Shown here piece by piece: positions 28,538-40,290 of a stretch of 64,000 nucleotides of DNA. Source of the stretch: Thecamonas trahens ATCC 50062 (Eukaryota > Apusozoa > Apusomonadida > Apusomonadidae). Position numbers and translations under genes: made by a program. Within the stretch, counting starts at the first letter, position 1; every line of letters starts with the position of its first letter. The stretch is from NCBI RefSeq assembly GCF_000142905.1, contig NW_013657625.1:49756-113755 (forward strand). Direction: 5' to 3'. A model generated the notes under the pieces. The model was given only the letters and a program-made list of their open reading frames with translations. It ran no database searches and was not told the origin of the DNA.

Positions 28538-31500
28538 TTATGCTTCGTATCCCGGCTTCGGCGGCGGTGGTGGCGGCAGCGCGCCGCCAGCAGGCTTGGC
28601 ATAGTTGAGCGGGAAAATGCCCTGCACATTGCTGCCCTTCACCTGGCCGCGACACCACCCGTCATCAAACTCCTCGATCACCTCCAGCATGTCGCCGGCC
28701 TGGAACGAGAGTTCGTCCGCCTCGCGACCGGCAAACGCGTAAACTGCCTGGTAGGTCTCGATGCTCGACGGAGCTGCAGGCGCGGCCGGGGACGTGGGAG
28801 CCACAGCCACAAAAGGCGCTGTCGGTGGGAGGCCGATAGGATCCTCGAGCGGCGCAAGGTCAATCGTCACGTCGCCGTCACCCTCGTACACCCCAAACAT
28901 CATGCCGGCCTTGGACGCCGCGCGCCGCTTGCGAACAACCACAGCAGCGACCGTGAGGAGGCAACATGCAGTGAGCACCGTCCCGACAGCAATAAGCAGC
29001 CACGGCTTGCTTTGCGCGTTCTCGAGCGAGATCGGCGACGACGGTGCCGTCCGACCGGTCTTGATATCGCCGGCGTATAGCTCATACTCGGACGACGCCA
29101 CGCCTTGCGCCCGGAAGACCGACACAAACAGCAGCCCCGACCGTGTCGAGTTGACCACAAACGACTGCTCTGCATTCTCCGGTGTCTCGGACCGGTACTC
29201 GTGGAGGACAAGTCCGTTCGGCCGGTCTGGAATTTCCGAGAACGAGCCGTAAAGGTAGACACCCGACGCCGCACGCGTGCCGGCACCGCCGCGGGCGCGC
29301 ACCGAGACAACAATGTCAATCCCGCCTGGTACCACCAGCGAGTACGCCCACCCGTCGCGGCTTGCATCGACTACGTGCTCAAGCGCAAAGCCAAGGTTAA
29401 GCGGGTCAGGGCCGATCGAGCATGACGGGTCCGTGTCCCATCCAAACTTGCACTCGCAGACCGAGTGGCAGCAGATCCCGTTGAGCCCGCATCCGCCAGG
29501 GCAGCTGTTCTCGCCCACGCACACCGAGTCGACGCCGTTGCACGCGTCGTTGATCGTGCAGTCCTGCTGGTCGTCGCAACTTGTTCCGGCCGGCGCCGGT
29601 ACGTTCTGGCACACCTCGTCGCAGGTGTCGATCGTGCAGTCAAGCCCGTCGTCGCACTGGGCGTCGGTGAGACAGCAGAATGGCGCTGTCTTGCACATGC
29701 CCAACCCGTCACACTGCCCGTTGCACGTCGGCGTCGAGCACGTCTGGCTCGTCGACTCGTACTGGCACGTCGACGAGCAGCAGTCGCCGTCGGCCGTGTT
29801 CCCGTCGTCACACTGCTCCATTGGCGGCTCCAGGATGCCATCGCCACAGGTGAACGTGCAGCCCGAAGGATCAGCCCCGAGACACGAGTCTGCCCCAGTG
29901 CCATCGCATGTGTCCGACGCCCCGTCGCAGCTCTGCCCGTTGTCGCACGGGGTTCCGTTCGGAAGATAGGCATCCGGGGGGCAGTCGTCCGAGCTCGAGC
30001 TGCACACCTCTGGCTGATCGCATAGGTGCCCGGCTGCAGACCGGCAAACTTCGCCGGCACGCCGCACGTTGGGCGGGCACGCCGCAGAGCTCCCGCTGCA
30101 CACCTCCTCGACATCGCACACCCCAGCCAGAGGGCGGCACACTGTCGCCGAGCTCTTGAACGAATCGGCCGGACACGCCGCAGAGCTTCCGGTGCAGGTC
30201 TCCGCGTTGTCGCACGGCCCAGCCGCTGCCCGGCACGCAGTCGCGCTGCTGAGGAACCCATCTGCTGGGCAGTCGGGCCCGCTCCCACTGCATCGCTCCT
30301 CGGCGTCGCACGGCCCGGTCACCGCCCGGCACACCGTCGCTGCTGATTTGAACGAGTCAGCCGGGCATGCCGCCGACGAGCCGGTGCATGTCTCGGCGTC
30401 ATCGCACACGCCCGCTGCCGCTCGACACACCGTCGATGCCGACTTGAAAGAGTCAGCTGGGCATGCCGCTGACGAGCCGGTGCATGTCTCGGCGTCGTCG
30501 CACAAGCCCACCGCAGCGCGGCAGACCGTGCTGGTCGGTGCAAAGCCGTCGCTCGGGCAGGTTGCTGACGAACCCGAGCACGTCTCGGCCACATCGCACA
30601 CGCCCGTCGACGGCCGGCACACCGTGGCCGACGATGAAAAGGCGTTGGCAGGGCAAGACGCTGACGAGCCCGAGCACGTCTCGGCCACGTCACACGGCCC
30701 AGCCGATGCCCGGCACACCGTGCTCGTCGATGCAAAGCCATCGGCTGGGCAGCTTGGCCCGCCACCCGAGCACGTCTCGGCCACGTCGCACACGTCGACT
30801 GCGGCACGGCACTCGGTCGTAGGCGACGCAAACGTGTCTACAGGACACGACGCAATCAGCCCGGTACACGTTTCAGCAACATCACACGGCCCAGCTGCCG
30901 GTCGGCACACCGTGCTCGACGAGCGCAAGGAATCAGCAGGGCAGGACGCCTCTGATCCAGTGCACGTTTCGGCCACGTCACACGGCCCAGCCGATGCCCG
31001 GCACACCGTGCTCGTCGATGCAAAGCCATCGGCTGGGCAGTTTGGCCCGCCACCAGAGCACGTCTCGGCCACGTCACACACGCCAGCCGACGCCCGGCAG
31101 ACCGTAGCCGACGACGCAAAGTTATCGGATGGGCAGCTCGCCGATGAGCCCGTGCAGCTCTCCGCCACATCACACACGCCAGCCGACGCCCGGCAGACCG
31201 TAGCCGACGACGCAAAGTTATCGGCTGGGCAGCTTGCCGATGAGCCCGTGCAGCTCTCCGCCACATCACACACATCGACAGACGGACGGCAGACTGTGGC
31301 TGATGCCGCAAACCCATTGCTCGGGCAGCTTGCCGACGAGCCGGTGCACGTCTCGGCCACATCGCACACCCAGCCGATGGCCGACACACTGTCGATGCAC
31401 TCTTGAACGAGTCACTAGGGCACGCCGCCGAGCTCCCGCTGCATGTCTCCTCGTCGTCGCACACACCAGCCGACGACCGGCATACAGTGCTTGTCGATGC

Positions 31501-34500
31501 AAAGCCATCGATGGGGCAGTTCGCAGAAGAGCCGGTGCAGCTCTCCGCCACATCGCACACACCTGCCGACGGTCGGCAGATAGTCGCCGAGCTCACAAAG
31601 CCATCGGTCGGGCAGCTCGTCGACGAGCCGGTGCAGGTCTCGGCCACATCACACACACCCGCCGATGGTCGGCAGACGGTCGACGCCGACGCAACGGTAT
31701 CGCCAGGGCATGATGACGCACCACCGCAGGTCTCCGCTACATCACAAGGGCCGGCAGCTGGACGACACACCGTAGCACTCGGCTCGATTTGGCAGCTTGA
31801 TGAGCAGCAGTCGCCGTCGATCAGGTTGCCATCATCACATTGCTCTGCGCCCTCGACAACCCCGTTACCGCACGCGCACACCGACGGTCCGGAGCACACA
31901 CCCGATCCGTCGCATGTATCCGGGCTTGAGCACGTGTCCGAGTCGTCACAAGACGTTCCACCTGCCGCAAACCCGTTAGCTGGGCAGGACGCTGACGAGC
32001 CGGTGCAGGTCTCGGCCACATCGCACACGCCCGCAGACGCGCGGCAAACCGTGGCCGACGATGCAAACCCATTGGCCGGGCAGGACGCTGACGAACCCGT
32101 GCAGCTCTCCGCAACATCGCACACGCCGGCTGATGGCCGACAGATGGTTGACGGGCTGACAAAGGTGTCCGTCGGGCAACTTGCCGATGACCCGGTGCAC
32201 GTTTCGGCCACATCGCACACGCCCGCTGAAGCGCGACAGGTGAATGACGGCGCCCGAAAGCTGTCGGCGGGGCAGGATCCCGACGAGCCGGTACAAGTTT
32301 CGGCAATATCGCACAAGCCAGCCGATGGGCGGCAGACCGTCGACGTCGACGCAAACCCGTTGGCCGGGCAGGACGCCGACGAGCCGGTGCAGGTCTCGGC
32401 CACATCGCACACGCCCGAAGCGACACGGCAGACCGTAGCCGATGACGCAAAGCTGTTGGCAGGACAGGACGCCGACGAGCCGGTGCAGCTCTCGGCCACG
32501 TCGCACACGCCCGATGCGACACGGCAGACCGTAGCCGACGACGCAAACCCGTTGGCCGGGCAGGACGCCGACGAGCCGGTGCAGCTCTCGGCCACATCGC
32601 AGGGACCGGCCGAGCTGCGGCAGACCGTAGACGGCGCTGCAAAACCATCCGCCGGGCAGCTCGATGACGAGCCAGAGCACGTCTCGGTCATATCGCACAC
32701 GCCGGCTGACGGCCGGCAAACCGTCGACGAGCTCAGGAAGCTATTGGATGGACAGGCTGTCGACGAGCCGGTACAAGTTTCGGCAATATCGCACGGGCCG
32801 GCCGACGGGCGGCAAACTGCAGATGATGACGCAAAGCCATCGGCCGGGCAGGACGCCGACGAGCCGGTGCAGGTCTCGGCCACATCGCACACGCCCGAAG
32901 CGACACGGCAGACCGTAGCCGATGACGCAAAGCTGTTGGCAGGGCAGGACGCCGACGAGCCGGTGCAGCTCTCGGCCACATCGCACACGCCCGATGCGAC
33001 ACGGCAGACCGTAGCCGACGACGCAAACCCGTTGGCCGGGCAGGACGCCGACGAGCCGGTGCAGGTCTCGGCCACATCACACACGCCCGCCGAAGCGCGG
33101 CAGACGTACACCGTCGACCGGAAGCCGTTGGCCGGGCAGCTCGTGGAAGCGCCGTTGCAGGTCTCGGCCACGTCGCATGGGCCGGTCGATGCGCGGCAGG
33201 TCGTGCCCGCCGTCGCCACAGCGTTGGCCGGGCAGCCAGCCGACGAGCCGGTGCAGGTCTCGGCCACATCGCAAACGCCGACCGCCGACCGGCAGGTGTA
33301 CGACGACGGCCGGAACTGGCAGGTCGAGGTGCAGCAGGCCTGTGATGGCGGATCGCACTGCTCGCCAGCCTCGACGATCGAGTTGCCACACGACGCAGGC
33401 GTGCCCGAGGCCGGACCCGAGTACAAGATCTCGTATTCGCCGAGCGAGCCGTAGTCTGTGTATCCGGTTCCAGTTGCGGAGCCCTTGCCGACGCCGTCGA
33501 CACGGAGGTAATAGGTAGTGCCGGCGACGCCCGAGTAGGTGACGACGGCTTTGACATCGGCCGATGGGTTGACAGTCGAAACGAGTGACGAGCCGGCGTA
33601 CAGCCGGGCCTCGATGTCGAGGTTATAGAACTCAGTCGAGGTTGGCTGGACAGTAAAGGTCATTGAGCCCGACGAGCCGATAGTGATCTTAAAGTAGTCA
33701 ACGTCGGTACGGGTCGAGATGAAGCCGGTACCGGCTGGAGTGGAGCCATCATTGAGAGTTGCACCCGAGGTCCGAGAGTCTGAGTGGTCATCGGCGCGGA
33801 AGCCGAAGCCGTTTGAGGAGCCACCAACGATGGCCAGATCGTCCTGCTGCTCGTTGGCGTCGGCGTACTCACCACGAGACCACTGAATGAGGTCCTGGTA
33901 GTAGCCGACACCCATGATCGGGCCCCAGCCGGTGATGCCCGAGCCGTGACCCTGGTAGTAGCCGACCGACGAGGTGCCATCGTGGGAGAGGCCCATGTTG
34001 TGGCCGACCTCGTGCGAGCCGGCCTCGCCGCACGACTTGGCATCGCCGCCGGCGAGCCGCTTGGTGAAGACCCACGCCGGCTGGTAGTACTGGCTGGGCT
34101 GCGAGAAGACGCCAACGTAGGCAACGCCGCCGCCGCCCGGATACCACGCGTCAGTGATGGTGAAGACGCAGCGGACACGGCGTGATTCTGACACAGCGTT
34201 GTAGACCGACTCGATGGTGGTGACAGTGATCTCGAACGGGGCGTAGTCCTCGGCCATGAGCTCATACATTTTGGAGATGCGCGTGAGCTCGGTGGTCGAG
34301 AACGAGTTGGTGTTGGAATCGATGTCGTACGGACCGGTCACGACGTCGCCCCACGCCGAACCCGTGGCGTCGTGGCCGTCAAAGTCGAGGAAGATGACGT
34401 ACGGCGAGCCCGGCTTTGAGTTGTGGCTGGGCGGATTGAGGACCCGAGTCGCAATGGTATCCTGGGCCGGGTCGTAGTCGCTGTCACCGGCCGAAGGAGG

Positions 34501-35127
34501 AATGGCGTCCTGGCGACAGATGTGCTCGTCGATGTGGATGCGCCGAAGTAGAACGTGGCCGTCGCCGGCCTCGGCATTCGTCTCCCATCGGAACGCAGTG
34601 TCGTGATCAAAGAGCGAGACCTCGCCCGAGACGTGCTCGCCAGAGTGGGAGACATGAAGAGTGAACCGCCCGCCAGCGGCAAAGTGCGACGGTGAGCCGG
34701 CGAGCCGGTCCTCGGCAGACAGCGGCGTGTCTGGCGAGTCGACAACCCGACCGATGATCATCAGCTCTGCGCCGTCGTCCGAGTGGCTGACCGAGACCAC
34801 GCGGCCGTAGATCGGGCCGAGGTCGGGCGCCATGTCCGCCGAGAGCACTTTGAGCACAGGGATCTCGTGGAGAAGCAGATTGGTGTTCCGCAGATGCGGG
34901 TGCAGGTGGGCAGCATGAACAGTGCGCGCCATGCTGGCAGCAAACCGGCCTTGGACCGGATGCTCATGATGCGGCGACGAGACATCGTGATCCGAGACCA
35001 GCAAAGCCGCAGAGAACAGCGAGAGCGGCTCCGTGCGCGACATGCCTAGCTCGACGGCGCGTGCAGCATGCAGCACTAGCAGCATCGCCATCACAGACAA
35101 CCCAACACGTACCATACCCCGAAGCAT
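28538..35127 (-). CDS. Giant type I membrane metzincin with ~33 Cys-rich repeats, TM helix and cytoplasmic SH3
   Basis: About 2196 aa, encoded in two overlapping frames joined by one missing base at the CCC at 31369-31371; other repeats have CCCC there. Order: signal peptide (about 1-25), pro-region, metallopeptidase domain with the zinc motif HEVGHNMGLSHD (about 370-382) and a downstream 'GPIMG' Met-turn, a PPC-like beta domain, a 'CGNSIVEAGEQCD' Cys module, then repeats of ~32 aa 'CRxxxGVCDVAETCTGSSxxCPxxxF' (about 610-1710). Two 'CGNG/CGDG...EQCDDGN..DGDCCSS.CQ' modules interrupt and end the array. EGF-like Cys modules, a second PPC-like domain, a TM helix (about 2035-2060) and a C-terminal SH3 domain (about 2120-2185) followed by a Pro run complete it. 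Cell-surface proteolysis with intracellular SH3 signalling is inferred. A related gene lies at 63 kb. Confidence 0.87.
29990..33320 (-). repeat. Array of ~33 repeats of ~96 bp (Cys-rich, in coding sequence)
   Basis: Repeats of about 96 bp encode ~32-residue units with six Cys. They are interrupted once by a different Cys module near 31790-31950. Two blocks of roughly 250 bp around 32360-32600 and 32840-33080 are almost identical and lie exactly 480 bp (five units) apart, indicating a recent block duplication. Confidence 0.93.
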
Positions 35128-35579
35128 GGTATTCTACACAGTTGAGAAGAGCGCGTAAGTAAACAAGTAGTGGCGTGGTCTGCAGTCGTGTTGAGGCGTG
35201 GTGAATGCCTTTGCGGCAGGTGGCTCACTTGCCAATGATGACCACTACTCTATCCGCACTCATATTGGAGTTGACCGCGAACAACGCAACAAAGCCGAGC
35301 GCAGTAGAGTTGATGACAGGCCAAACACACACAAACACACACACACACGCAACGAGAGGGAGAACAAGAAAGAGATATTTTCCAAGCAGTTGGGCGGAAG
35401 GGAGGGGGGGGGGGGGGGAGGGGAAGGGGACGAGGGGGACAGGCGGGGAGGTAGGCAAAGGGGACGGGGGGGGGGAGAANNNNNNNNNNNNNNNNNNNNN
35501 NNNNNNNNNNNNNNNNNNNNNNNNNNNNNNNNNNNNNNNNNNNNNNNNNNNNNNNNNNNNNNNNNNNNNNNNNNNNNNN
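35128..35579. other. Divergent intergenic region with assembly gap
   Basis: Between the metzincin start and the WD40 fragment. It contains a short (AC)n run, a G15 run (35404-35418), purine-rich DNA and the N-gap at 35480-35579, which probably hides the 5' end of the WD40 gene. Confidence 0.75.
35480..35579. other. Assembly gap, 100 N
   Basis: Round-number N-run inside a G-rich stretch; its true length is unknown. Confidence 1.
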
Positions 35580-36303
35580 TCGTCGACCGAAGAGCTGTAT
35601 CTCATCGACGAGTCGGAAACCGTTTTTGTGTGGTTTCTCCACACGCGACGCGCGCTCGCGTCCTTTGCCTTTACCCACGGTCCGTTGACCTCGATCTCGC
35701 TCACCGACGCTGGCCACGTCCGGCTCACCTCACCGAGTCAGCCGAGCTCTGGCACGTCGAGCACTTTGAGCGCCTTGTTGAGCACAGGGGCCACACAGCG
35801 CCGATTGGCGCTATGGGCGGGATTGTGCGGACAAGCTCGGAAGGAGCCGCGGCCAGCGGTGTGGGAGCGAAGAGCGAGTCGGTCGATGCTGCCGACGGGC
35901 TCATGCAGCTGCTGGTCACTGCCGGTCAGGACGACTTGCTCATATTCTGGGACGTCATCGACATGCACCACCACTCGCAGTTCAAGGAGCGGACGTCCGA
36001 GGTGACTGCGCTGGCGTACGATCCCTCTTCAGACATGCTTGTGACTGGCCACGAAAACGGCGACATGGCGCTGTGGAACATCGAGACCGGCGCTACCATC
36101 CGGGTGGACGCCCACTCCAACACGGTGACCTGCCTTGAGGTTGTCAACCACTCGTTCTCCACCTCGAACACGGCGAGCAAGCAGTTCGTCATCTCGGGCT
36201 CGTACGACGGAACGGTCGCGGTGTGGGACATTGCCCGCATTGCACGGACGCAAAAGGCTGGCCGCGCGCCACCTTTGACGCCGGCAGGGGAGGGGGGGGG
36301 GGG
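35580..36303 (+). CDS. WD40-repeat protein, partial and frame-disrupted
   Basis: The open frame starts directly after the gap ('STEELYLIDESETVFVWF...LTDAGHVRLT') and then changes frame at 35724-35733, where the pentamer ctcac is doubled. Taking one copy out joins it to '..RLTESAELWHVEHFERL' and on through WD40 motifs 'LLVTAGQDDLLIFWDV', 'MLVTGHENGDMALWNI' and 'FVISGSYDGTVAVWDI'. This is at least three blades, too few for a full propeller, so the 5' part lies in the gap or beyond. The 3' end runs into a G-rich tract near 36290 and loses its coding character, so the true end or next donor could not be found. The binding partner is unknown. Confidence 0.7.
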
Positions 36304-37061
36304 GAGGAGTGTCTTTTGCGCCTCTGTCCGTGCACCATGTCCCTTGCTTCAATAATGACCAGGAAGGTGCCAAGGCACGGAACAAGGGAGAGAGAGAAGG
36401 CAGTGGGCGGGAAGGGGGGGAGGGGGGGGGGAAGGGGGAGGAGGGGGACCATAGCAGTAAAGGTAGGTACATTGGTGTGATAGGTGGTAGGTGCGTACGG
36501 TTGGGATGCGGAGAGGAGAATGGTGGAGCAATTGGACAGGAGTCCGTCCCTCCCGCAAAAAGGCCAATGCCGCTCCGCTCACGGCTCCACCTCCAACTCC
36601 ACCACTGGAAGTGGGGAAAGGGAGTGAAAATGACTTCTTCCCTGTCCCCTCATCCCATCTGACCCAATCTAGTGTCACCACTTTGGAAGACGGGTCGAGA
36701 TCAGTGCCGATGACAACAAAGCGTGTCATGATCTGCTTGGTAGACGGCGTCATGGCCGGTGGTATGAGCTTGCTCAAGTCGAGGATCAGCTGGCTTCGAG
36801 CAGCCCGATCTCGGCTGCAACCAAGTTGATGGGTTACTATGCTGCCGGGGGGCGGTCGATGAGGGGAGGGGGTGGCATAGGTTAGGCAGATGGCTCTATT
36901 GGCGACTGGCTGCGGCGATGGCTGGTTACGGCAGCGGGTGGCTGCGGTGGCTGGCTGTGGGCGCGTCACTCGAGCCAAAGTTGCGGGGCGAGGAGGGAGA
37001 AGCAGCTTGGCCGGCTCACACCCCACTCGAGGAGGTAGAGGCAAGAGACAACAAGCAAGCC
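36304..37061. other. Non-coding, G-rich region
   Basis: Several G8-G12 runs (36293-36303, 36414-36440) and short 'ggctg' repeats before the LYR gene. It may contain unseen 3' exons or the 3' UTR of the WD40 gene. No supported coding frame was found. Confidence 0.5.
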
Positions 37062-37451
37062 ATGGCATCACCGTCGTCGCGGGTGGCTGCATTGGGCCTG
37101 TACCGGACGCTGCTGCGGACCGCGCAGCGGTGGCCTGCCGAGCCGACGCGGCCGGACCGGTCGCTGGCGGCCATGCTGCCAGACGCCATCCGGAGCCGAT
37201 TTCGGGCGTCTGCAGCAGCTGAGAGCGATGCCAAGAAGCTGCTCGCGTACGGCGAGGCGGAACTGGTGGCCCTGCGGCGAATGCTGCACTCCACGGCCAA
37301 GAAGCAGAACCCGGCGACGGTGCCGTACTCGATCGCCTCCGAGGCCGAGCGCAAGAAGGCCCGCCTCCACTCGGACGTCATGCTCTCGTCAGAGGCTCAG
37401 AACCAGAGCCAGACTCTTGTCGCCAAGATTAAGCGTGTGCTTGGCTACTGA
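37062..37451 (+). CDS. LYR-motif (Complex1_LYR) small protein
   Basis: 129 aa, beginning at the first ATG that precedes the motif 'ALGLYRTLLRTAQRWP'. The L-Y-R tripeptide near residue 12, a basic helical body ('IRSRFRAS') and 'GEAELVALRRML' fit the LYRM superfamily. These are small mitochondrial adaptors that bind acyl-carrier protein and help iron-sulfur cluster delivery or respiratory-complex assembly. Which member it is cannot be told. The C-terminal ~45 residues are extra, charged and Ser/Gln-rich. Confidence 0.75.
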   Translation: MASPSSRVAALGLYRTLLRTAQRWPAEPTRPDRSLAAMLPDAIRSRFRASAAAESDAKKLLAYGEAELVALRRMLHSTAKKQNPATVPYSIASEAERKKARLHSDVMLSSEAQNQSQTLVAKIKRVLGY

Positions 37452-37880
37452 TAGCCGGCCCGTGGCCTCTCCCTCCCCGCCCTCCAACCCCCGTTGGCCC
37501 CTTGATCGCTGCTCCGCGGCGCTCTCCAACCTCCTGTCATCTCTCTCAACATCGCATGCACTTGCTGCAGATCCAGGCAGAGGTGTCTGTAGTCTGGACT
37601 CTGAGTCTTGGTCCCATTTCGTAAGCTCCGTGCCTGCGACAATAGACCCCGCCACCACAAGCCATGATCACGACGATCACCAGGAGACAGTGACAGGTAT
37701 TACCACGCAGTATCACCGCACGGAAGCAGTCTTCTACCATGGCCGCCTTATGTAGCAGCAGTTAAAGCGCCATCACTACGCTGAGGGTAGTATTCCGGTG
37801 AGATGAGGGCCTCGGGCCGCGGTCCACAGGCACTTGCGCTTGCCACTCACTCGTCTCGACGAATCTACGAGAGGGTGCAG
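37452..37880. other. Intergenic region, LYR gene / RbBP5
   Basis: 429 bp without a supported coding frame. GC is lower than in the genes and no motif was recognised. Confidence 0.6.
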
Positions 37881-40189
37881 ATGAACCTTGAACTGCTAAG
37901 TACGTGAAGCTTGTGCAAGTGACCATGGTATGAGACATAATAGAGTGTAGTATACTCACAATTATGCGTTGTGGTGATGGTGCTATGGGCGTACTGTGTA
38001 TGACGGGCATTGGTGGTGGTGGGAGGGTAGACCCGTTCGAGAACCCACTGCCCGACGCCATCCAGCACTCGCTGCTCGACGGGTCTGCAGCATGCGTGGG
38101 GTACAACAGGCGAGGAACACTGCTTGCTGTGGGCTGCAATGATGGAAAAGTTCTGGTGTACGACACTTTGACCAAGGGCATTGTCCGCACCCTCTCTGGT
38201 CATGTCCAGACAGTCTCCTCAGTGGCATGGTCGCGCTCGGGCCGCAAGCTCCTCTCGACGGCTACTGATTGGGATCTGATTCTGTGGGATGTGGCTACAG
38301 GCGAGATCGATGCCCGCGCTCATCTCTCGAGCATGGTCCTGGCCGGCTCTATGCATCCCAAGCTCAATCGTGTTGCGCTTGCCATCCAGCACCTGGTGGG
38401 CCCGGTGGTCGTCACCTTTGCCCAAGGCTCGGAGATCGACACTAGCCGCAAGTCCAGCGTCCGCGCCCTCCCGCGGCTAGCTGCTCTGGACGGATCGGTG
38501 GTGGAAGGGCCGGCAGGTGCCGAGGTTGCCGTCTTCTCCATTCTTGGCAAGTATGTGTTTGGCGGCACGCCGTCGGGCGTGGTGTACCGGGTGCCGTTTG
38601 TGGGCGAGGACGGCGGTGAGATGCCGACGCCGACGGCAGCTGACATTGTGGTCCAGACCGGTGCCGGCGTCAAGGACATTGTCTTTGCGCGGTCGGGCAA
38701 ATTTATGCTGGTCAACTGTGCCGATCGCTCGCTCCGGCTGTACGGGCTGGCGTCGGACGATGTCGGGGTGCCTGGGTGCGACGCCAGCAGCGTCACGGCG
38801 TCCGAGTGCTTGCACCGGTTCGAGGACCTTGTCAACCGCATCCAGTGGACGTGTGTAGCGTTCTCAATGGACGGCGAGTACGTACTCGCGTCGTCGGCCG
38901 AGTCGTCGCAGCACAACATCCTCGTATGGGATGCTAAGGACGGGACGCTGGCCAAGAACCTCGAGGGCCCCAACGAGGGCATTCTCGCCTTTACCTGGCA
39001 CCCGCTCCGGCCCATGGTGGCATCGACATCGACCAAGGGCTCGGTCTTTGTCTGGGGCACCACCATTACTGAGAATTGGTCAGCATACGCGCCTGACTTT
39101 GAGGAGCTGCAGGAGAACACCGAATACATCGAGCGCGAGGACGAGTTTGACGTGATCGACGAGTCGGCGCGCAAGGCCGCGGCCGAGGCGCAGGCCTCGC
39201 GCGAGCACGAAGCCGGCGCCGTCGACGTCGTCACCATCCAGCCGCTCCCGTTCGAGACTGACTCGGACATCGAGTACCGCGACGAGGACGGCGAGCCGGA
39301 GCTCACCCACGTGCCCGTCGACCCCATCCGAGACTCGGCACTCCGCCCTCGCATCGAGCTGCCGACCGACGACGGCCCGCTCGAGTCGATGCTTCTCCCG
39401 ACCATCGAGGAAGAGAAGCGCGCGGCGCTCGCTGCCGCCGCCGCCGCAGCAGCAGCAGCAGCCGTGTCCACCGCGTCGGGCTCTGTTAAGCCTGCCGCTG
39501 CCGCACCGGGCGCCAAGTCGTCACGTAAGCGCAAAGCCGAAGCGGGCAGCGAAAAGACTGGCAAGAGCTCGGCGTCCAAGAAGCGCAAGGCCAGCCGATC
39601 GTCGGCTTCGGCCCGCTCGGGCCCGCCGCCGCTGCCGGACCCACTGCCCGAGGGCTGGGCCACCTGGTCTAAGATGCGGCAAAAGGCGTACTGCTCGATC
39701 GAGACCGCGCCCAACTCGTACTACTACCGCCACCTGGCGCCCGGCGAGGAGCCCAAGTCGGGCAAGTGGGACGAGGAGGAGCACAAGCTCTTCCTCGACA
39801 AGTACCGCGAGTTTGGCGCGGCAGTCACCTCGTGGGGCCTCTTCTCCCGCCACTTTCCCGGCCGCGTCGGCTATCAAGTCCGCTCGCACTTTGTTGCCTG
39901 CATCCGCGAGGGCATCATCACCGACACCTCGCTCCCGATTGTTCGCGTCGAGCTCGAAAAGGCTGCCAAGGAGAAGGCCGCACGCGCCGCAAAGAAAGCT
40001 GCAGCCGCGGCCGCGGCCGCGGCCGCTGCTGCTGCTGATGCTGCTGCGCCGATGGAAGCCACCCCTCCCGTAACCGCTACCGCGGGCCCTGGTCCGGACA
40101 CTGCGCCGATGGAAGCCACCCCTCCCGCAACCGCTACCGCGGGCCCTGGTCCGGACACTGCGCCTATGACGGTCATCAAGCCCGAGTAG
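37881..40189 (+). CDS. RBBP5: RbBP5/Swd1 (COMPASS subunit) fused to a Myb/SANT-like domain
   Basis: Predicted join of a 19-nt exon 37881-37899 and 38031-40189, 725 aa. The 131-bp intron runs gtacgt...gggtag. The mini-exon encodes MNLELL, identical to the start of animal RbBP5, and splicing restores 'MNLELLNPFENP'. The WD40 part (about 1-360) keeps 'NRRGTLLAVGCNDG', 'FEDLVNR' and 'ENWSAYAPDFEELQENTEYIEREDEFD', the RbBP5 signature that contacts MLL/Set1. A Pro/Ala/Lys-rich linker follows, with an NLS-like 'SSRKRKAE', then 'WATWSKMRQKAYCSIE' and a Myb/SANT-like helix trio (about 582-632, 'WDEEEHKLFLDKYREFG...RVGYQVRSHF'). The tail has poly-Ala and a duplicated 20-residue Pro/Thr unit (60-bp repeat). 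The WD40 half serves H3K4 methylation; the DNA-binding extension is not found in animal RbBP5. Confidence 0.9.
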
Positions 40190-40290
40190 GACCCGATCAG
40201 ACAATGATAAAAGCAACATGCCAGCTACTGAACCAAGCACCATGGTGAGCCTGTGGTCTGATGGTCTGACATCTGGTCACACTTCTCGCC

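Noticed and set aside
29990..33320. CRISPR-like regular repeats (~96 bp period)
   Set aside because: The units are coding, contiguous without spacers, and divergent at synonymous sites, as expected for a protein repeat in a eukaryote.
30069..33454. Long plus-strand open frames (445 and 683 codons) opposite the Cys-repeat array
   Set aside because: They are the mirror of the 96-bp repeats: GC-rich codons without stop complements keep the antisense frame open. The protein is a repetitive 'SATSHTPADARQTV' with no domain, and the minus strand encodes a coherent protein.
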